A DNA stretch of 64,000 nucleotides from Oikopleura dioica (Eukaryota; Chordata; Appendicularia; Copelata; Oikopleuridae): the NCBI GenBank assembly GCA_907165135.1, contig OU015568.1, positions 6,208,501 through 6,272,500 of the forward strand, in the 5' to 3' direction. The position numbers and the translations under genes are program-made. How positions within the stretch are numbered: the first letter of the stretch is position 1; the number at the start of each line of letters is the position of its first letter. The notes under the pieces were generated by a model. That model searched no databases. It was not told the origin of the DNA and worked only from the letters and a program-made list of their open reading frames with translations. This document shows, piece by piece, positions 34,448 to 44,914 of the stretch.

Positions 34448-36157
34448 TTACTGGTATTCGTAGTCATTCATGTAACGTGGTTTTGTTCTGGGCGGAATCG
34501 GTCTGAAGCTGTCGGATCTGGTCGTATCTTGCCCGTGAGGTAGCGTTGTCCGGCCAGAATAGCTGGTTCCAAGAGTGTTGTCCGAGGGCATGAATCCATG
34601 TCCGTCACTTGGTCTTCGAGAAAGTTCAGTCGAACATTGCAAGTTATTTTTTATACCTGTGCATAGGCATTGATGCTCCTCTAGTTTTGATCCCGGAAGA
34701 GTAATCATAGCCTGAATCTTTGCGGCAGTTTTTAACGGCCAACACAATGCCTACAATCGCGCCAATTAGCAAAATACTCGCTCCAATAATGGCAACGTAG
34801 AAAATCACTTTGGGCAGGCCGAGTATTTTCTCGGTCGCAGTCGTCGATGCTATCGTGGTCGGATTCGTTGATTCGGTTGTTTGCGGTACCTTTTTCGTTG
34901 TAGATTTGGCTGTTGTTGTCTTCGTTGTCGTCGTGGTTGTTGTCACGATAACGCACTAAGGAGAAGAAAGAAGGGATGAAAGAGGTGGGGGCTTACCTTT
35001 CTGACGCCGTCGATTTTCTTGCAAGCCTGGCCACTAGGACAAGGGTTGTCTCTTTTATTACATTGTTGTATGCAAGAATCTCCGTCCATGAACCAGCCTT
35101 CTTTGCAAGAACAACGGAAAGAGCCTGGCTGATTTGTGCAGACTTCCTAAAACAAAATATCCCCCTTTCTATTTTTTGAAAAGAAACTTTACCGACTCGG
35201 CGCAGGGGTAGGTAAAAGCTTGGCATTCGTCGATGTCTTCACATCCAGTGATGAGATCTCTGTACCCGGGTTTGCAGTTGCACTCGTAGCTTCCTAGCGT
35301 GTTGGTGCATTGGGCTCCCTCGCCGCAGGGATCATTCCAGCACTAGAAAGATCGATCGAATGATGAGTTCTTCAAGCGAGAAACTTACCTCGTCAATGTC
35401 TTGACAAGTTCTTTTGTCTTCTACGAGTTCGTATCCCCTTTTACAGGCACATTCATAATCGCCCTCCGTGTCCTTGCAGTACCCATTATCATCGCATTCA
35501 TGCGTCCCGGTAAAACACTCGTTGATATTGAAGCATAATCGTCCATTCCTCGCCAGCTCGTAGCCACTTCGACATGAGCACGTGTGACTGCCCGCGGAAT
35601 TCTCGCAAAAATGATCGCACCCGCCATTTTCGTCCGCGCATTCGTCAATGTCCTGGCAAACGTCCGAGTCCTCGAGTTTGGCGAATCCGGAGTGGCATTT
35701 GCATTCAAAACTTCCGAGGGTATTTTGACAGTCGCCGTGCTCGCCACAGGGGTTCCTCTTGCTAAAAATATGAAAAATAAAAAGGGAAAAGAAACCCAAA
35801 AATGTTACCATTCGTCAATGTCGTAGCAATTTTTTCCGTAAAACAGATCAAGTTCAAATCCATCAGCGCATTCTTTGCAGTGATATGAGCCCTCTGTATT
35901 TGTGCATTTCCGATCATCAGGACAAACCCCTAAAAATAATTGACAGTTTTGCGTCCAATAAAAATCTTTTATCAACAATTAAGGACCCCAAACGAACGCT
36001 AACCTGCATCAAATGAAAAAACATCCGGTTCTTCTGTACATTCATTTCTATCAACACAAACTCCATCGATCTTTTCATATCCTTCTTCGCATCTCTTTGC
36101 TTCTGCTTGTAATAACTGTAATGATAAGACGAACAGCAGTCTCAGACTTCTGATCAT
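34448..36157 (-). CDS. EGF-repeat type I membrane protein with Thr-rich stalk
   Basis: Exons 36157-36004, 35929-35809, 35761-35389, 35342-35193, 35146-34997, 34955-34657, 34613-34448, all in phase. Signal peptide [20 protein letters not shown], then about six to seven EGF modules, several calcium-binding ([36 protein letters not shown]), a Thr/Lys stalk starting [12 protein letters not shown], a membrane segment [20 protein letters not shown] and a cytosolic tail ending MNDYEYQ. Architecture is fibulin/adhesion-like but membrane-bound. Probably an extracellular adhesion or signalling protein; no named orthologue assigned. Confidence 0.82.
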
Positions 36158-36657
36158 CTTCTTTTCTAAGAATATGTCTCTTTTTTCTCCCGCTTCTTTT
36201 TTCTTTTTATTTCTTTTCGGCTCTTTTTTGAATTTTATGTTTTTTGATGCTCGTAATTCCGCTCGTGCTCTGCGCTCTGTCTCTTGGTTTGATCGTTTCT
36301 CACCTATGACAGGAAAATGAGTATCGAGGTGATTTTTTGATGATCACCAATTATAGCAATTATTTTTTCGGTCTTTTTTTTCAACCCTCCTCTTTTGATC
36401 GAAGTGATATTTTTCGGAGCTAGAGCTTCAAGTAGGCCCCAAGGCACAACGAAATTCCTTCGCAACTGTGAGAGCGAAGTGAAAATGTCAATTATTCAAT
36501 GAGGGCTTTGGAATAAGTCAATCGACGGCTTTAGTTGTTTGACACTAAGTTTACTGAATAAGAGTAGCGTGTTTTTACTACATGAATTATCAAGTTTATG
36601 ATGTAAAATCCTAATCAGATCTGGCAATAAACAAGAGTGGAGACGACTGATGATTGA

Positions 36658-36940
36658 AAATGATTGAATGAGCCTGTTTTCTCGAAAATCAACATTGTGA
36701 TGACCTTATTTTAATTCGCCGAAAGAAGGAGTGATCATTTCTCAAGTTCTTTCACAGCGAAAATTAGGGTGTCACTATGTTAACTGGAGGAATCTACTGA
36801 ATTCTGATTCTGAATTGTATCGGTAAAGATTTAACGTAGTGACACCCTTATTTTGCTCAAAAATCACTCTTTCTTTTGGCGATTTCAAATAAGGTCGTCA
36901 CTCTGTCAATTCTTCGAAAATAAGCCAATTCAATCATTTT
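36658..36940. repeat. Imperfect inverted repeat element (about 283 bp)
   Basis: Left AATGATTGAATGAGCCTGTT and right end ATTCAATCATTTT pair; inner arms TGATGACCTTATTTTAATTC / AAATAAGGTCGTCA and TTAGGGTGTCACTA / TAGTGACACCC also pair. Terminal-inverted-repeat MITE of a family different from the 65-90 bp palindromes. No coding capacity. Confidence 0.8.
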
Positions 36941-37554
36941 GAATAAATTGATTTCGGAAAACAAAAATACTAACCGTTTCAGAAGCATTTCATTGATTTC
37001 CTGAAGAGCTGATTCAAGATGAAAAAGAAATCTCTCAAGTGGACTCTTTGGGACCTGGGCAAGGTTGTAATTAGTCGCGCGGAACGATAAACGATTGAGC
37101 TGCTGGGGCTTTATTTTTTTCGTTGGCTGTTCAAGTCTTCAAGTCTTCATTGTCACGGCCGCTTTGTTCAAGTCTAAGTGACGCACCTCCGGAAAAATTT
37201 TTCTTTTCACAAAACTGGAGGGCTTCATAAATACGCTCAGCATTAGCGCGTCTATTCACGACCAAAGTTGATTTTTCGCCGTGGACTTGGCTCTTTTTCT
37301 TTCAATTTTTAAAAGGAAATACTGCGTTTGAATGAATTTATTGAATAACATGTCATGCATCCTGCTCTTCTTCTACCCTAGAATCGTTCAAGCGTACCAG
37401 AACTTTGCACACGGCGCGCGTGCAAACCCCTAAATGAAACTTGGCGCGCGATACAGAAAAATGATCCTCATGCCGAGTTCTACCTAACCGTATAGGTTTC
37501 ATCCCTTCAAAATTATTTTCAACCCTTTTTTCTATCAAAATATTGGTACCAGGC

Positions 37555-37577
37555 CCAGACTCAGCTTTTCCCCACAG
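37555..37577. repeat. Degenerate right arm of the palindromic repeat family
   Basis: CAGACTCAGCTTTTCCCCAC and AGG agree with the family right arm at about 18 of 23 positions. No left arm nearby. Tentative. Confidence 0.35.
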
Positions 37578-38050
37578 GTAAATTATCTTGAATCTTATTA
37601 TTATGCTCTTTTATTAATTCTGATTTCTTATCAGTGATAACTTATCAGCAATTAGCAGAGAAAGCCTATCTCCAGCTCCCCAAATTTATAAAGGCAGTGC
37701 GCTCCAATCAGCGGGGAGCTGTACTCAGAACGAACCAAAAAGGTGATTCTCCCCGCACCTTCCATTTTTATGAGAAATATTTCGTCAGATAGAGAACTCC
37801 GAAAAAGAAAACGCTAGAATTTCCTCCAGTCTTTTTAATTGATTTCTTTCGAGAGAAAAAAGTCTATTTTTTTTAATTATTTTGATAAAAATACTAAATT
37901 TAATTAAAAAATTCTCGATAAAAGACATTTTTAATTCATTTATTAGCATTTTATTGTTTAAATTGATATTCTTTTATTTTCTTTTAAATTTTGAAATCGG
38001 CGTTTTTATTTGTTTTACGCGATTCGTGTTTTCAGAGTTCGTAATTTTTT

Positions 38051-39716
38051 ATGCTTGGGCGTCAAATCGTGAAGCGCACAGTTTCGCGGCAGAGCGAATT
38101 TCGAGAAATGTCGCATTTGGCGGACAGAGTCAAGAATCCAGATGTACAGAAGAATGTCTGGGTCGAGTTCGTCGGTCTTGCCATGGAGAATCAGGCGCTC
38201 AACGTCGGCCAGGGTTAGTAAAGAGCATATAGCGGCTTTTCTAGCGTTTATTTGCTCTGTCTGTAATAACATTGTATGTGCTTATAATGAGCAAATTAAG
38301 GATTTCCGAATTTCCCGCCGATTCAGCACGTGATGGACGGATTGTCGAGCATTCCCGTGGAGAATCATTTGAACAACCAGTACACCCGTGGATTTGGGCA
38401 CGCCCCCTTCATCCAAGCTCTTGGAGATTTTTACGGACCCCTGTTTGATCGAAAATTGGACGTCCACAACGAAATTTTGGTCACGGTCGGAGCTTACTAC
38501 TCTCTTTACGCCGCTACTCAAGGTATATTTCGACTGACAGCAAATTTTTTTAGCAAGAAAAAATTCATTCTTCATTGTTCTTTTCAGCTCTGATCAACCC
38601 TGGCGATGAAGCGATCATCATCGAGCCCTTCTTCGACTGCTACGCCCCAATGGTCCGCTACGCCGGCGGAACTCCCAAGTTCATTCCTCTTAAACCAGCT
38701 GGAAAAGCGAACGACGCAAACGACTGGAAGCTCGATATGGATCATTTGCAGTCGCTGGTTACTGACAAGACGAAAGTGATCTTCTTCAACAATCCAAACA
38801 ATCCGCTCGGCAAAGTCTTCACTCACGAAGAAATTCAAGGTCAGGAAAGAAAAGGTTGAGAAAGAAATTGAACGAAATTCTAGCGCTCTGCGATTTCTGC
38901 ATCAAGAACGATATCATCTGTCTGGCAGACGAAGTTTACGAGCATTTGGCTTACAATCCCCAGCCTCATCTCAGGTAAAGTCGTTCAAGAAAGAGCTGAA
39001 AACAGAATGTTTGTAGAATTGGAAACTACCCGGGAATGTACGAAAGAACGATTACCATGGGTTCGGCAGGAAAGACCTGGTCTTGCACTGGATGGAAAAT
39101 CGGATGGTCGATTGGCCCACCAGATCTCATCAAAGCCATGCAGGTAAGTAGCGCTAGAATTTGTTATTTATTTCATGCATTTATTATAGATTGTCTGGCA
39201 AAACTCAATCTACACCTGCGCCACTCCGCTCCAAGAAGCGTGCGCTCGATCCTTCCGCCTTGAAATGGAGCGTCCCTTCGATGGACACCCAAAAGACAAC
39301 CCAGACTCGTACTTCAGAACTCTTACCGAAGTCGAACTCAAGCCAAAGCGGGAAAAGATGGCGAAAATCTTGGAAAGCGTTGGAATGAAGCCGATCATTC
39401 CCAATGGCGGTTACTTTATGATCGCTGATGCTAGTCCCTTGGCAAAGATTATTCCAGAAGCGGAACTAGATGATTCCAATGATCCGTGGGATTATAAAGG
39501 TACTGGCCCACTGCTCAATCGATTCTTTTATCGCTTCGTTTTCTAGCTGTTCGCTGGATGTGCCGCCAAAAGAAAATCGCCGCGATTCCCAACTCCGCCT
39601 TCTACAGCGAAGGCCACAAGAAAGAGTACGAAAACTACATCCGCTTCTGTTTCGCCAAAGACGACGCCACGCTCGATAAATTCGAAGAAATGATGGTCGC
39701 AGGCTTCAAGCAATAA
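38051..39716 (+). CDS. KYAT: Kynurenine--oxoglutarate/cysteine-S-conjugate aminotransferase
   Basis: Exons 38051-38213, 38301-38522, 38588-38839, 38884-38974, 39017-39143, 39190-39499, 39547-39716, all in phase. Fold-type I PLP enzyme: [59 protein letters not shown], the PLP-lysine motif [16 protein letters not shown] and the C-terminal [10 protein letters not shown]. The start [17 protein letters not shown] looks like a mitochondrial presequence. Converts kynurenine to kynurenic acid and handles glutamine and cysteine conjugates; KYAT1 versus KYAT3 not resolved. Confidence 0.93.
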
Positions 39717-40030
39717 AAATACCTTCTATTTATTTAAATTTCCTTCGCGTTCAACTATTCTATTTCATTTTTCTTTTCATCACTGTACTCCTAAAAGAAT
39801 CAATTACAAAAAGTCAAATCAGTTCCAAATAAAAATCATACCATGTCGTGTTAAAAATCGATTTGCTTTCTTGTTTCACTTCACATGCAGAAGATTGAGC
39901 TCGGCAGCCTGTGTAAGAAACCTGAGTCAGGGTCAGAAGGCTCTTTAGTAAAAAACTTCTTATTAAGAATTATCGAAAAGGAACAGAAACAGCTAGAAAT
40001 CTCCAAGAACTGGACGCAGCCGTGTCCAAA
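39717..40030. other. Intergenic with a solo repeat arm
   Basis: KYAT 3' UTR and RAF upstream sequence; contains the single palindromic-repeat arm at 39908-39940. Confidence 0.5.
39908..39940. repeat. Solo left arm of the palindromic repeat family
   Basis: CCTGTGTAAGAAACCTGAGT and CAGGGTCAGAAG match the family left arm; no right arm follows. Lies about 100 nt upstream of the RAF start. Confidence 0.7.
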
Positions 40031-42905
40031 ATGACGGAAGATCCGCAGTACGACAATTACCTGAAAATCGTCCATGAGAAAGTGTGTCTCAAAAAAGACC
40101 TGCAGGACACGTACCGTTCTCTCCAAAAGAATCTGGCGGTCAATCCAGATCCGCAAGAAAAGGCGGCGCTGGAGAAGGTCATGGACGACATCAACAGAGC
40201 GGATGATTTGATCATTTCCTACCAACACAAGATCGAAAAAATTCGCGAAACGAAAGAATCGCAAATGCCCCAGAGAGCGCAAACCATCGAAAGTAATTTC
40301 AATTTCTCGTTTTAAAAAACTATTCGTTTCTTAGTTCACCTGCACAATGGAACTTGCAATGTGACGTCGCACCAAGAAAAAACGATCGAAGAAGTTTGCA
40401 AAATGAATAACCGCTTTTGCTCGATTGATCTTTCAAAAAGCCATCTTGAAATGCACACTTTTGATTCTGCTGGAAAGAAAGAACGGGTAAATCGAAAGTT
40501 TTCAATTCTCGTTCTTCATAAAAAAAACTCTTCAGAAATTAATAAACTGGCACGAGACGTCAATTAAATACGCAAATTCGGAGCTCTGGCTGAAAACAAC
40601 AGATGAGGCTTATTTGCGAAGCGTTGCTCCTTACACTCACAGTTTCGTCGTCAAAAAGAAATCGAGGAAAAACTGCTCTGTTTGCGGAAAGACCTTTTTG
40701 TCCCTCCCCCGAAAGCTCTGGAAGTGCACGTAAGAACTCAAACTTTCAACCCTTTTTCGACTCTTTTTTCAAGCTATTCGGATCCTGAGAAGAGAAAGAC
40801 CTGCGGGCTGATCGTCTGCACTCAGTGCAAAGACAATAACATCACCAAGCCGTGCATATCGGTTGACGACCCGGTCGGAATTTACAAAAGACAGGAAGAG
40901 GAAAACAACGATTTGGACACTTGGAAGGCTTCTTCTGAGGAGGTCAGTTTTCCAGCTTGATTTGGGGGGTTTCTTCTTATTCTACAGACCCAAAAATGAG
41001 CGTCTGCCTTCGGCAAGCTATGAAGAAAACCTGAGTCAGGGTAGGAAAGATCTTCTACGCAGCTTTTCGGTAAAGATCTTTCAGACCCTGACTCAAGTCT
41101 TCTACACAGGTTGGCAAGCCCAGACTCAGTATTTTACACAGATAAGCACACTTCTTTTTTATAGGTCAAAGACTGGAACCCAGTCGGTCAAGGAACCTGG
41201 GGCGTCGTCTACAAAGCCAAATGGCATGGGCCAGTTGCGGTGAAAGAATTAAAGTGCAAAAATCCAACGGACGAAGAAGTAAGAATTTTCGAAAACGAAG
41301 TTCGAATGCTGCGAAAAACCAGACACGAATATATCATCCTTTTTATGGCATATATTTGCGAGCCGGAAAAGAGTAAACTTGCGATCATTATGTCTTGGTG
41401 CGAGAGGTAGCGTGGATTCTAGTAGAATTGATGATAAAGGAGGGTTTAGTTCGCTGTATAAAAGGATGCATGTCAAGTGCGAGAAAATGACGAGATTGGA
41501 AGCGATCAGTATAGCCAGCCAAATCGCACAGGTAAAAAACTGAAAAGCTACAATTTTGCTTTTTCCCTGAAACTACATTTTGGTTAAGAATTTCATTAAA
41601 AAGACTATCGATGAATTACCATAAGAATTTTTTGGCCGAAAAAAATTTTTTTGAGATAAGAACATATTCTGAAAGCCCAAGTCGAAATTAGTCGATTCCC
41701 AAATTTCTAGGGCTCAATGACGTCAGTATGACGTCATTTATGATTATTAAATGTCCGAAAAGGCTCCTAATTCATGAAACTTTGGAACGCTTTTTGAGGC
41801 GGTTTTTGCTGGAAATAGATTTTCCTATTGATGGTATGTTGTTCGCCATCAAAAACTACGTAGGGACCCGAGGTTTATTTTTCGAACCGGCCGGTTTCAA
41901 AAATTGAACCGGTCGGTAATGGTTGATATTCAATGGTTTGATCCCGGGTCCCTACGTAGTTTTTCATGGAAAATCCGAATCCGCCGAGAAAAATAAAATT
42001 AAAAAACGTTTTCGGCTCGAAAAAGCGTTCCAAACACAAAATTTCCAAATCAGCCCAATGACGTCATAATGACGTCATCTGACCCTAGAATTTGATGATT
42101 CTGTATAACTTTTTACGGGCTTTCAGAATATACCAATATCTCAAAAAAAATTTTTTTGCCCGAAAAATTCTTATGGTAATTTATCTATCATGGATGTTTG
42201 TCTAGGGAATGGGCTATCTCCACTCAAAAACCGTCGGAATCCTCCACCGGGATCTCAAATCTGCAAATATCTTTCTCCAGTCCGACGCAAAAAGATCCGT
42301 GAAAATCGGCGATTTTGGTCTGGCAACGACCAGCGCCGCCCGCGGTTCTTCAAAAGGCGGATCTTTTCGCGACAAAACTCTTGGTTCAATTCCATGGATG
42401 GCTCCAGAACTCTTCAGAACGCCAGCTCCGTACTCGCACGAGTCGGACATGTACGCGTTCGGATGCGTTTTGTACGAAATATTTGCTGGGGAAATTCCTT
42501 ACGCGGCAAAACCGGATCTGAGGCAAGAGAAGATTATTTTCCGCGTTGGTGCTGGATTGATGAAGCCCGATTTGACGAGGCTCAATCCTAGAGAGGTAGA
42601 GCAAGGAAAGTTTTGAATATAAATCTAATTGAATGATTCAGGGAGCGGAGAAAATCGTCGGCGCAGAATCCTGTCCGGATGAAATCCGCGAAGTTATGAA
42701 AAAATGCTACGAAAGAAAACCCGAAAATCGCCCAAAGTTCGAAGTCGGAGAGCAAAACCTTGTCGAAATCTTCAACACTCTCGAAGCACGCGAAAACGAG
42801 GAAATCAATCGAATTCATCAGCAACAGCGCGCTCAAGAAAGACAAGTTCTGCGCTCGCAATCGTTAAATACTGCACAGCACTGCTACTACGGAACTAATA
42901 ATTGA
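40031..42905 (+). CDS. RAF: RAF family serine/threonine kinase
   Basis: Exons 40031-40292, 40335-40486, 40536-40729, 40774-40942, 41165-41406, 41450-41531, 42206-42595, 42642-42905, all in phase. Domains in order: N-terminal helix; Ras-binding domain (IHLHNGTCNVTSHQ); C1 zinc finger (HSFVVKKKSRKNCSVCG...CTQC); kinase with Gly loop VGQGTWGVVYKAKWHGPVAV (Lys in VAVKEL), IILFMAYI, LHRDLKSANIF, KIGDFGLAT, GSIPWMAPELF and SDMYAFGCVLYEIF. The order RBD-C1-kinase is diagnostic. Acts downstream of Ras and phosphorylates MEK. Short for the family (about 580 residues) with little linker between C1 and kinase. Intron 4 carries palindromic repeat copy 6; intron 6 carries a 570-bp inverted repeat. Confidence 0.94.
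41017..41110. repeat. Palindromic MITE-like repeat, copy 6 (94 bp), in RAF intron 4
   Basis: Left arm TATGAAGAAAACCTGAGTCA, right arm TGACTCAAGTCTTCTACACA; AAGATCTT-type pairing inside and GGCAAGC / TTGGCAAGCC flanks. More diverged than other copies. A further CAGACTCAG...TTTTACACAG remnant follows at 41121-41141. Confidence 0.85.
41615..42182. repeat. Inverted repeat element (about 570 bp) in RAF intron 6
   Basis: Left end AATTACCATAAGAATTTTTT pairs with the right end AATTCTTATGGTAATT; TCTGAAAGCCC / GGGCTTTCAGA and CTAGGGCTCAATGACGTCA / ATGACGTCATCTGACCCTAG also pair. The middle contains GTAGGGACCCGAGG and CCGGGTCCCTACGTAG. Three TGACGTCA-type sites fall in the arms. No coding capacity: non-autonomous DNA transposon. 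Confidence 0.85.
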
Positions 42906-43224
42906 ACTAAATTTCCTGATTTTCCGAATCCTCAATTCTTTATTTTTGTTCAATGTAAAATAATTTGTCCAATGTTCATTCCTCTTGTTTGCTACTTCTG
43001 GATCTTTTCTTTCAATCGAGTTTAATTACATGTTAATGACCTAAAAATGTCCTAAAAAAATCCTTCTTTTGCGCAAAAAACTGTTCATTCTCTTCAACTT
43101 CCAAAGCTGAACAAAGTAAAATAAAGTTATATGAAACTTCTTCAAATTTACGTTTCCTATTCTTTCTTGAATCAAACATCTTTCTGAAAGGGATGAGAAA
43201 GAGAACTCGCGGTTCAAAAAGTTT
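42906..43224. other. Intergenic, RAF 3' UTR
   Basis: AT-rich; no gene. Confidence 0.5.
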
Positions 43225-43297
43225 TGACCACGATGGGACTCGAACCCACAACTTCCTGATTCGAAGTCAGACGCCATATCCATTAGGCCACGCGGCC
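43225..43297 (-). tRNA. tRNA-Arg (anticodon TCG)
   Basis: 73 nt without intron. Acceptor stem GGCCGCG pairs with CGTGGTC (two G-U pairs); A box TGGCCTAATGGATA; anticodon arm CTGACTTCGAATCAG with TCG in the loop; B box GGTTCGAGTCCC; discriminator A. All four arms form. Confidence 0.95.
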
Positions 43298-43384
43298 AGC
43301 CGAAGGAGGCTCTGTTCTAGTGCATCATTATTCTTCTGACTCATAAACCTTTAATATTCATTAATAAAACCCTTTCTTATAGAA

Positions 43385-44527
43385 ATGGGACGAGTGAAAC
43401 TGAGTAAGGAAGAGCGTTTCGTTCAGAAATATCTGAAAAGGAATGGGCATTTGGAAGTGCTGAAGGTTTTTGAAAGAGGATTGGAAGAAAAGGGAAAGAA
43501 AGGTACTGTTTTATTTTTAATTATTGAAATAACAAACTGTAGTAGAGCGTCAATCGAAAAAAGCCAGCTCAGAGGAACCAAAGACTCAAGCTAGAAAGAA
43601 ATTGGAAGAGAAGACACAGAAGAAGAAAGTGAATGATGAAATCAAGGAAGAAAATGAATCCTCGACTTCAAATGGTACGAAATTTCCCTTTTCAGTGTCG
43701 TCAATGTCTTTTTTAGGCGCTATTAAACCGTGAAACTCAGCTTTGCAATACAGAAACCGCCTGAGAGAAAGAAAATAGAATTGGAGCCATTGAAAGCGAA
43801 GAAAAGGGCGCATAAAGAAGAAGAAATAGAAGCTGAACCGAAGACTGTCGACATTCCAAAAGATTTCATGAAAATTGCCAAGCGGTTTGGATTGCCAGAA
43901 GAGCATCTTGATTTTTTCTACGAGCACAGAACATCGTTCAACTGGGAATATAAAGACAAGACCGATATTCATTGCACAGAAAGAAACTGCAAATTTACGA
44001 CTAGAATTAGTCAAAAATGTCTTCATGATCATATGATTTCTGTTCATGATTATACAGAAGTAGCGTGCGGCCATGTTGACTGCTCTTATATTGCCTATTC
44101 AAAGACAAATCTTAATCGTCACAAAGCCCATTTTCACGGACATGGGCAGAAGCCAACTGCATATGGGTACCATTCTTGCCCGTATCCATCATGCAAAAAC
44201 TCATTCAGTAGGCTTCTTTTTCTTCGCCGACATCTCAATGTCCATGAAAATAAGCTTCTTACTTGCAGTTATTGTCCATATAAATGTAACCAACCTCAAG
44301 AGCTACATAACCACTTGAGTCAGCACTTCAATATTAAAAATTTTATTTGCGATAGTTGCTCTAAATCATTTACTTCGACCAGTGAATTAAATAAACACAC
44401 TCGGACAGTTCATTCTACTGAAGATTTTGAATGTCAAGATTGTGAATTCACAGCGAAAGCTTATTACGACTTTAGAAATCATAGAAATATATGTGAGAAA
44501 CGTCTTCTGCACTCGAGAATTCTCTGA
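43385..44527 (+). CDS. LisH-like plus C2H2 zinc-finger protein
   Basis: Exons 43385-about 43505, about 43553-43672 and about 43720-44527. N-terminus MGRVKLSKEERFVQKYLKRN and HLEVLKVFER looks like a LisH dimerisation helix pair; next a Lys/Glu-rich linker; then five to six C2H2 fingers (CGHVDCSYIAYSKTNLNRHK, CPYPSCKNSFSR, CSYCPYKC, CDSCSKSF, CQDCEF). Exon 3 is entered in a frame that stops at once; one extra A in the AAA at 43725-43727 would connect it to the zinc-finger frame. The acceptor before exon 2 is ambiguous (GTAGTAGAG). Start is behind atag|AAATG. Likely nuclear DNA-binding protein; first gene of a run with LAGE3 and VPS51. Confidence 0.62.
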
Positions 44528-44577
44528 AATCCGCAATAACGCCGTATATTGATAAATATTATTAAAACTCGTTAAGA

Positions 44578-44874
44578 ATGTACTCGATGAATGTAGAAAT
44601 TCCATTTGAAACTGAAAGACACGCAAAAATCGCGTTGAATTCAGTTATTCAAGACGAAGAGCCTCGCGCTGGAACGCATATTGAACGGTAAAAACGAAAG
44701 CTGAAGAACTGCCCCTCTTATCTTATCTCTAGAAAAATATCTGTAGAAAGGAATCTGCTGAAAGTCTCATGGGAAGCCGAAGAAGCCCGTATTCTCAGAA
44801 CCTCCGCCCAAAGCCTTTTACAACTGCTTGTTTTAGTGACGCAAACTATCGAACAATTCGACGGTCTCGAGTGA
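44578..44874 (+). CDS. LAGE3: EKC/KEOPS complex subunit, LAGE3/Pcc1 type
   Basis: Exons 44578-44687 and 44733-44874, intron 45 nt, 83 residues as expected for Pcc1. VEIPFETERHAKIALNSV, then the strand NLLKVSWEAEEARILRTSAQ and helix SLLQLLVLVTQTIEQF follow the Pcc1 fold. Role: dimerising scaffold of the complex that makes tRNA N6-threonylcarbamoyladenosine. ATG preceded by gttaag|AATG, 50 nt after the zinc-finger gene and 40 nt before VPS51, so probably the middle gene of an operon. Confidence 0.85.
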
Positions 44875-44914
44875 GAACAACCATCATCTTTCATTTCTAT
44901 TTCAGAATTTTAAA

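Larger units (their letters stand above)
36158..38050. other. Intergenic with a large inverted repeat
   Basis: About 1.9 kb, no gene supported. Holds the inverted repeat at 36658-36940 and a degenerate palindromic-repeat arm at 37555-37577. A TA-rich stretch at 37880-37980 precedes KYAT. Confidence 0.5.

Noticed and set aside
34976-35826. Plus-strand frames of 63-80 codons opposite the EGF gene
   Set aside because: Antisense to cysteine-rich EGF exons and their introns.
41249-41476. Minus-strand frame opposite the RAF kinase exons
   Set aside because: Overlaps the conserved kinase Gly-loop exon on the other strand.
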